A DNA stretch of 64,000 bases from NCBI GenBank assembly GCA_947683625.1, contig CANTUR010000340.1, positions 2,914,001-2,978,000 of the forward strand, given 5' to 3'. The notes under the pieces are model-generated. The model saw only the letters and a program-made list of their open reading frames with translations. It had not been told where the DNA came from and did no database searches. Of this stretch, positions 58,918 to 64,000 are shown one piece after another (the stretch's first letter is position 1; each line of letters starts with the position of its first letter). The DNA comes from Mallotus nudiflorus. Lineage: Eukaryota > Streptophyta > Magnoliopsida > Malpighiales > Euphorbiaceae. The translations under genes were made by a program, and so were the position numbers.

Positions 58918-59573
58918 TGTAAGTTATTGTAAGAGAATTAAGTTAATGCAAGTCTCTAAGGGTCATTTTGAGAGGGCACTTACTATTAATCTTAATTAAG
59001 GTAATAATGTGATTAGTAAAGCTTTGGTGTTTCAAGCTAGAGGCCTAGCACTTAGGAATCGAAGCATTTGATTCAAGATTTGAACTAAAGACATATAAAG
59101 TTAAGGAGTTTATAAGTATTCCCAAATGTAGAATTCCTATATTGATATTCATACATGTTGTTTTCTCTATTTAGCTATGTGGAAAAATGCAAAATGGATC
59201 AATGGGAATGGAATTCTTCATGTTATGAAGGGTTATGTTAATACAAAAATTTGAAATTTTACATTACTTCGGCTTATGCTCACCATACATGATTTAATAA
59301 CTAAGTTGCATAACTAATTCCTAATTGTGGTATCAGAGCTTCTTTTAACACTTTGCATGAGGTAAATTAATTAATAATTTTAAGTGTTTTGATTATTATT
59401 ACTGATAGTTACAAGTGTTCTAGCAAAAGATGCTTAAAATGTAATTTGAGCAAATTTGTGAAGGCTGCTCTGCTCCATCAGTCAAAGGCTTGCTTCTGTT
59501 ATGACCAAAAGTGTTTTGCTTCTATCACATCCTTGCTTTAGTTGTGACCAAAGGCGTGCTACTTTAGTTAGAA
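58918..59573 (+). mobile_element. Short LTR remnant E with initiator-Met-type PBS
   Basis: Sequence from TGTAAGTTATTG (58,918) to about 59,327 may be a ~410-bp LTR end, because TGGTATCAGAGCTT follows at 59,328-59,341. That is the common plant PBS complementary to initiator tRNA-Met, used by copia and many gypsy elements. 59,342-59,573 would be internal leader; it has no coding sequence, only a weak repeat (TTGCTTCTGTTATGACCAAA and CTTTAGTTGTGACCAAAGGC). LTR boundaries are uncertain. Confidence 0.5.
59328..59341 (+). promoter_or_regulatory. Primer-binding site, tRNA-iMet type
   Basis: TGGTATCAGAGCTT, matching the first 12 bases of the canonical plant iMet PBS (TGGTATCAGAGC). It is on the plus strand, unlike the tRNA-Arg-type PBS of the other elements in the window. 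Confidence 0.8.
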
Positions 59574-60235
59574 TGTCATACCTTAAATTTGGCTATCCCC
59601 AAAAAGGTCTGATGATAAAATGAATCCCCGAGATGACTAGAGTTTACTTGTTCGTAACACCTCCAAAGTGCTCAACCTTAAAACACCCAACCAACCCTAC
59701 CAGTGTGTAAAAATGATCACTGGGTCATTAAGTTATGCTTTGACCTTGATAAATATGATTCATTGGAACAACATGAGGTTTATTTTGAAAAAACTCCTCT
59801 CAAGGTACTCAGCTTGTCGGGCTGGCACGTATTTCGTTGGATCGAGACCTAGATTTATGAAAAAATAGAAATTAATTCGATGAAACATACTTCAAAACCA
59901 CATCTAGAGGGCTCTAGAACCTTCAAAAGTGGTCTTTGAATGGTTTAACACAACCAAGGTATCAATGCGTATCGCTTAAAAGTGGGTATAAACACCTCTA
60001 GGTGTCATGTGCAAAAATCAAAGTTGAATTTGTCAAAATAAACTTTAAAAATGCATCTAGAAGGCCCGAAAAGCCTAAGAACCAACACTGAAATAGTGTG
60101 TGTAGAGCTTGAGAAGAGTGCATAGAGCATTAAAGTGCATGTGGCCAAGCACTAAATGCATGACCATGCGTACATTATGCATCGTCACGGTCATGCGTGA
60201 CCATGTCTATACCACATGTTCTACACATTTTTCCC

Positions 60236-60243
60236 TATAAATA
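60236..60243 (+). promoter_or_regulatory. TATA box of element 3 LTR
   Basis: TATAAATA followed by GACCTCTCTACATCCC. Same position and context as in the minus-strand copies of this LTR. Confidence 0.65.
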
Positions 60244-60429
60244 GACCTCTCTACATCCCATTTTAGAGGGGGGAAGCAAGTGAAGACACACACACACTCA
60301 AGTGTCTGTTTGATCGAAGGCGTAGGAAACCCTTTCCCATACAGTTTTTGCTCTCCCACAACCTTTCCTTTAGGTTTTTAAATCCCTTTTTCCACTAAAT
60401 CTAGCCTTATCTTTGTCAAAACATGCTTT

Positions 60430-61935
60430 TGTTGGGGTTTTGTGATACAAACGCAGTAGAAAATTAAAATTTTATCACATTCCTAAACCTAGATCCATGT
60501 AATTCGACTACTTGACTAAATCTAGAGTTTCAAGAATCTCACCAAACTGTAGAAGAGGCAAGATTTTCTAGAAGGATGAGAGGAGGTTCACACCGGTGAC
60601 ACCTTACCTCGAGCTTTTTGCTTTAGTTGTTCGGATGAAGACGTCTCCAAAAGGATGCGCCCTCTATAGGTATCCACACGAACAACCTTTCACAAAACAA
60701 ATTGGAGTGTGTGCTAGCAACTTTCTTGATTGTCTCACAAATCAAGAACAAAAGAAAAACTCTATGTATGTTTTCTAGGAAGAGAGAAAACCTTTTTGGA
60801 GGCAGGGAATAAAAACAACTATATTAAACCCTAGAGAATATAACATATTTATAGACTCCAAATTCGGGTTTCACTTACCAAAGACCTTTTTGGTAATTTC
60901 CATTTATTACATTCTGATTTTGTTTTAAAAACAAATCATAAATAATATCTTATTTATTTATTTATTTAAAATAACATTTATCTTAAATAAATAAACAATT
61001 AAATAAAACAATTTAATTATTTATTTCCATAGAGTTTATTTTGGGCTTATTAAACCCATAATCATTTTGGGCTTGTTCTAAGTGTGTGACCTTGTAGGTT
61101 CACATAACATTGGCAGTGGGCCTAAATCTCTATTTAGGCCTACAAGTCATAAGTGGCCTCTAGCAAGACACTAAGACTACCCAAGACATGTGAAGTCAAT
61201 AATTCGACATAACCTAATTACAATGAATTTTATCCTCCCTTTATCAAATGATATCTAAATTGAACATAAGGCATAGAATGTCATCCTTATATAGTTCAAT
61301 ATTTTGACTTGATTCCAAGTAGACTGAAAATGATAACTCTTTATCAATTCATTTCAGCATGGCCATGCATTTTCCTTCAGTCTATCTCATCAAGGGGCCT
61401 TTAGATATCTTTCTCATATTAATGAGGGATAAATTCCTTCTAAATCACTCACATTCCTCACATAACTAATTTCATACCTAACAACATCCTATATAATCGT
61501 TCGATTAAAGACAATGTTAGAATGTGTCAAAACATAAAATAGCTATGTAGAAATCCAAGATGATTTCAAGGTCAAAGGACTGAAATAAAATTACTTATGA
61601 CAATAATCTATGCAGTATTCTCATAGTGGGTCAGTCCAGTACATGATCTCTTATCATATACCTATGAGTTGACTTAATATCTCATATTCATGATTAGTAA
61701 AACACAACCATCAGTCAACATCATACTAGCCTTAACACTTTAACATTTATATAATTAATAAATGGCTAGGGATAATTAGAATAGAACTCTTATTTTAATC
61801 TAAAGGTTTTACTATCAAGTCACATACTTGATGGCCTTAGTAAGAATTAACCAAATGATAATGAAATACCTCTTTATTAATAAATAAGAAAGTCAATGCA
61901 TAATCAAATGATTGACCTAGTACATATCACTGACA
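60430..61935 (-). mobile_element. Solo LTR, family B (copy 5)
   Basis: 1,506 bp. On the plus strand starts TGTTGGGGTTTTGTGATAC and ends ATATCACTGACA. Flanks are GCTTT (60,425-60,429) and ACTTC (61,936-61,940). The uninterrupted LTR A copies have GCTTC at this place, so each flank has one change from a GCTTC duplication. Closest in sequence to copies 1 and 3. Confidence 0.9.
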
Positions 61936-62887
61936 ACTTCAAAGGTATACAGTCTAGCATCATTCTACTATCATTTTGAATCTCTAAATGAGGAAAGCTT
62001 GATAATCTCTTAAAGCTAGAGCTTTAAAGTTCACACAAGCTGAGTCAAGTCTAAGAACCACACAATCATTTTAGCATATTTACTTTACTACACTGCATTT
62101 TATTTTACTATCGACAACATTCAGAAATACTATTGTGCCTATGTGATGAGACCAGCAATCTTGCATGCTACGTGAATAATATATGCGCTATTATGCTCAT
62201 TTTACATTGTTACTCTGCATCCTCTATTTTTGAAATCATGAAATCACATCATAAATATCAATAATACGAAAGGTTCAAGCCCCAAAATAGAGTTATCATA
62301 GTCTCAGTCCGATGATGACCTCATTCATCCTTTATATTAACATCATTCATTGTCATAGCATAAATAATCACTGCAAGCATGATCATTCTATCATTAATCA
62401 AATAATTTATGTTAATGAACATGTTATCCTTGTAGAGTAGTCATATTAGATGATGATCATCCACAATCTTTTTCTTTTCATATGTATTTTATCAAGAAAA
62501 TTATATAATAAAATTCTCAGCATATCCTATATTTTTTTTTATGTATTGTGTTAATGCTCTATAAATTGTCATCATGAAAACTATGGTGTTGTAGTAGCTG
62601 TATATCAAATATCGTATAATGAGAATTAGTCAAAAAGTAGATGCGATCTCCCAAACCTAAAAATCTCTATTGGGGACAATACTCATTGAGTGACCTAATG
62701 TTGTCCCTTTATTTTTCCAATTTTCTAAAAATCAAGTGCCAACTCCATAAAATCAAAAGCATCTCATCCCCCCAAGTCCAATCACTTGTCCCTATTCAAT
62801 AAAGTTGCCATGTCCCTAAAAAATGAAAACACCAATAAAGACAGAAACATAAAAAAGAATACCTAAACAATTGAAGGCTGAACACAA

Positions 62888-62905
62888 TGGCGACTCAACT
62901 AGGAC
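62888..62905 (+). promoter_or_regulatory. Primer-binding site of element 3
   Basis: TGGCGACTCAACTAGGAC, one base after the LTR end. The first nine bases match the tRNA-Arg-type PBS exactly. Confidence 0.7.
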
Positions 62906-64000
62906 TTCTAAGTAAGAGGGGCTAACTCAAAAATGACTATTTCTTATTATGTAATACCTGATCGTGTTGAGCCCCTTACCATTGCATTTGCATTACACAT
63001 TGTACATGTGGTACTTGTCCCTAAAAGCCTCAATAATACTAAATAACATCACCATTATGGTTCCACTTAAGTCACTAGGTGACAAAGATGCTAAATTATC
63101 CACTTTAGTCTTTACTCGTGCATTCACCGGACTCATTGTAACCCAAGTCCTTAAGGGGGCTAACTGAGTTATCGAAATAATGATAGACTCACTGACCAAA
63201 GTCCATAACCCTAGTCATATAGGGTCATTCTTGCTAAAGGAACCCTTAACCTTTCACCTTGACTCAACTCTTGTTGATAAACCAATAGCAACATCCACTA
63301 GGTTCCACTCATGCAATACTAAATAACATCACCACTATGGTTCCACTTAAGTCACTAGGTGACGAAGATGCTAAATTTTCCACTTTAGTCTTTACTCGTG
63401 CATTCACTAGACTCATCTCACCAAAGTTTGTAACCCAAGTCCTTAAGGGGGCTAACTGAGTTATCAAAAGAATGATAGACTCACTGACCAAAGTCCATAA
63501 CCCTAGTCATATAGGGTCATTCTTACTAAAGGAACCCTTAACCTTTCACCTTGACTCAACTCTTGTTGATAAACCAATAGCAACATCCACTAGGATTCTA
63601 CTAAGCTATGCATGTTATCCTTATCTTACTGCTATTTGTTTGACCTAATACTCATAAATGACATGACCCTTTTAGTGTCTATTATTGAATGATGTCATAA
63701 TGTCAGTTTTCGTATAAAATGTATGCTCATGACTACGTGATTCTCAACTACTTTATGTGAGCCTGAAACATGAGGAATTATGAGAATCATCTACCTTAAC
63801 TTGAATAGTCTATGCGAATTAACAAATAACGACATCCCTCGATGACAAAACCTATGAGATGTTATCCATTTATCCTTATCATATTAAATGAATGGGTTAG
63901 GAACCCAACTAGATTATGGACCTTCATTTTAACAAAATCAAACTGTAAACTATCAAATGATACCTTCTTGACTCACGGTAAGCATATCGAATATCAATGT
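62906..64000 (+). other. Untranslated leader of element 3
   Basis: Homologous, in opposite orientation, to 51,700-52,555 and 33,000-34,029. Enlarged by a tandem duplication at 63,035-63,606. Open frames of 60-68 codons on both strands here arise within the duplicated leader and have no family match. Gag would be expected to the right of the window. Confidence 0.75.
63035..63606. repeat. ~280-bp tandem duplication in the leader of element 3
   Basis: AATACTAAATAACATCACCA starts at 63,035 and again at 63,315. Copies are nearly identical over ~280 bp; the second has about 12 more bases (CTCACCAAAGTT near 63,420), which the other leaders also have in related form, so the first copy lost them. A recent event. 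Confidence 0.9.

Larger units (their letters stand above)
59574..62886 (+). mobile_element. 5' LTR of element 3 (family A), split by solo LTR B
   Basis: Starts TGTCATACCTTAAATTTGG and ends GCTGAACACA. Without the nested LTR it is about 1.8 kb, the normal family-A length, here on the plus strand. TATAAATAG at 60,236, 'GACCTCTCTAC' after it. The nested solo LTR lies at 60,430-61,935. The rest of the element is to the right and leaves the window. Confidence 0.88.

Noticed and set aside
62964..63491. Repeated frames on both strands
   Set aside because: Caused by the tandem duplication of the leader; no protein family match and absent from other leaders.

Overview
This is AT-rich nuclear DNA from a flowering plant, almost certainly heterochromatic and possibly pericentromeric. 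I cannot name the species. I found no intact host gene, no tRNA or rRNA gene, and no prokaryotic feature. Every recognisable coding stretch is a decayed fragment of LTR-retrotransposon gag or pol, broken by stops and frameshifts. The sequence is explained by three things: a satellite with a period of about 37 bp, several LTR-retrotransposon families nested in one another, and solo LTRs. Short open frames spread over both strands are mostly chance.

Layout. (1) 1-26,095: satellite arrays, about 10 kb in all, with repeated words GCTTGACACCT and GGTTATAGTAGCATCAT. They are interrupted by two solo LTRs of family B (707-2,210 and 17,491-18,993), by one 11.5-kb non-coding LTR element of family C (4,465-15,935, target duplication GTTAT/TTTAT), and by three related spacers of about 0.7 kb. 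(2) 26,759-36,726: element 1, a minus-strand Ty3/gypsy element, probably Tat lineage, with integrase, RNase H, reverse transcriptase, a DUF7745-like reading frame in the gag position, leader, primer-binding site (PBS) and a truncated 5' LTR. A solo LTR B sits in its PBS with a perfect GTTAC duplication. (3) 36,727-38,584: a patchwork of a Ty1/copia RT remnant, one LTR-like block and a piece of LTR B. (4) 38,585-54,558: an older family-A LTR, split by element 2 (41,085-54,350, minus strand). Element 2 has both LTRs and a perfect ATAAG duplication but has lost the end of RT, RNase H and integrase. (5) 54,559-59,573: an Athila-like pol fragment, a diverged family-A LTR, and a short LTR remnant followed by an initiator-Met-type PBS. 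(6) 59,574-64,000: the 5' end of a plus-strand family-A element (element 3). Its LTR is split by a solo LTR B, and it runs off the window.

Main observation. The 3' untranslated region of element 2 holds a small array (43,155-43,690) of the same ~37-bp unit that makes up the large satellite. In the element's own sense direction it reads the same way as the satellite. Beside it lies an antisense reading frame whose start resembles a short frame in the satellite spacers. The simplest reading is that the satellite arose by amplification from the 3' region of a Tat-type retrotransposon. Families A and C share a PBS type (tRNA-Arg-like) and leader sequence, so C looks like a non-autonomous partner of A. 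Family C also carries 60-bp and 120-bp tandem repeats in its internal region.
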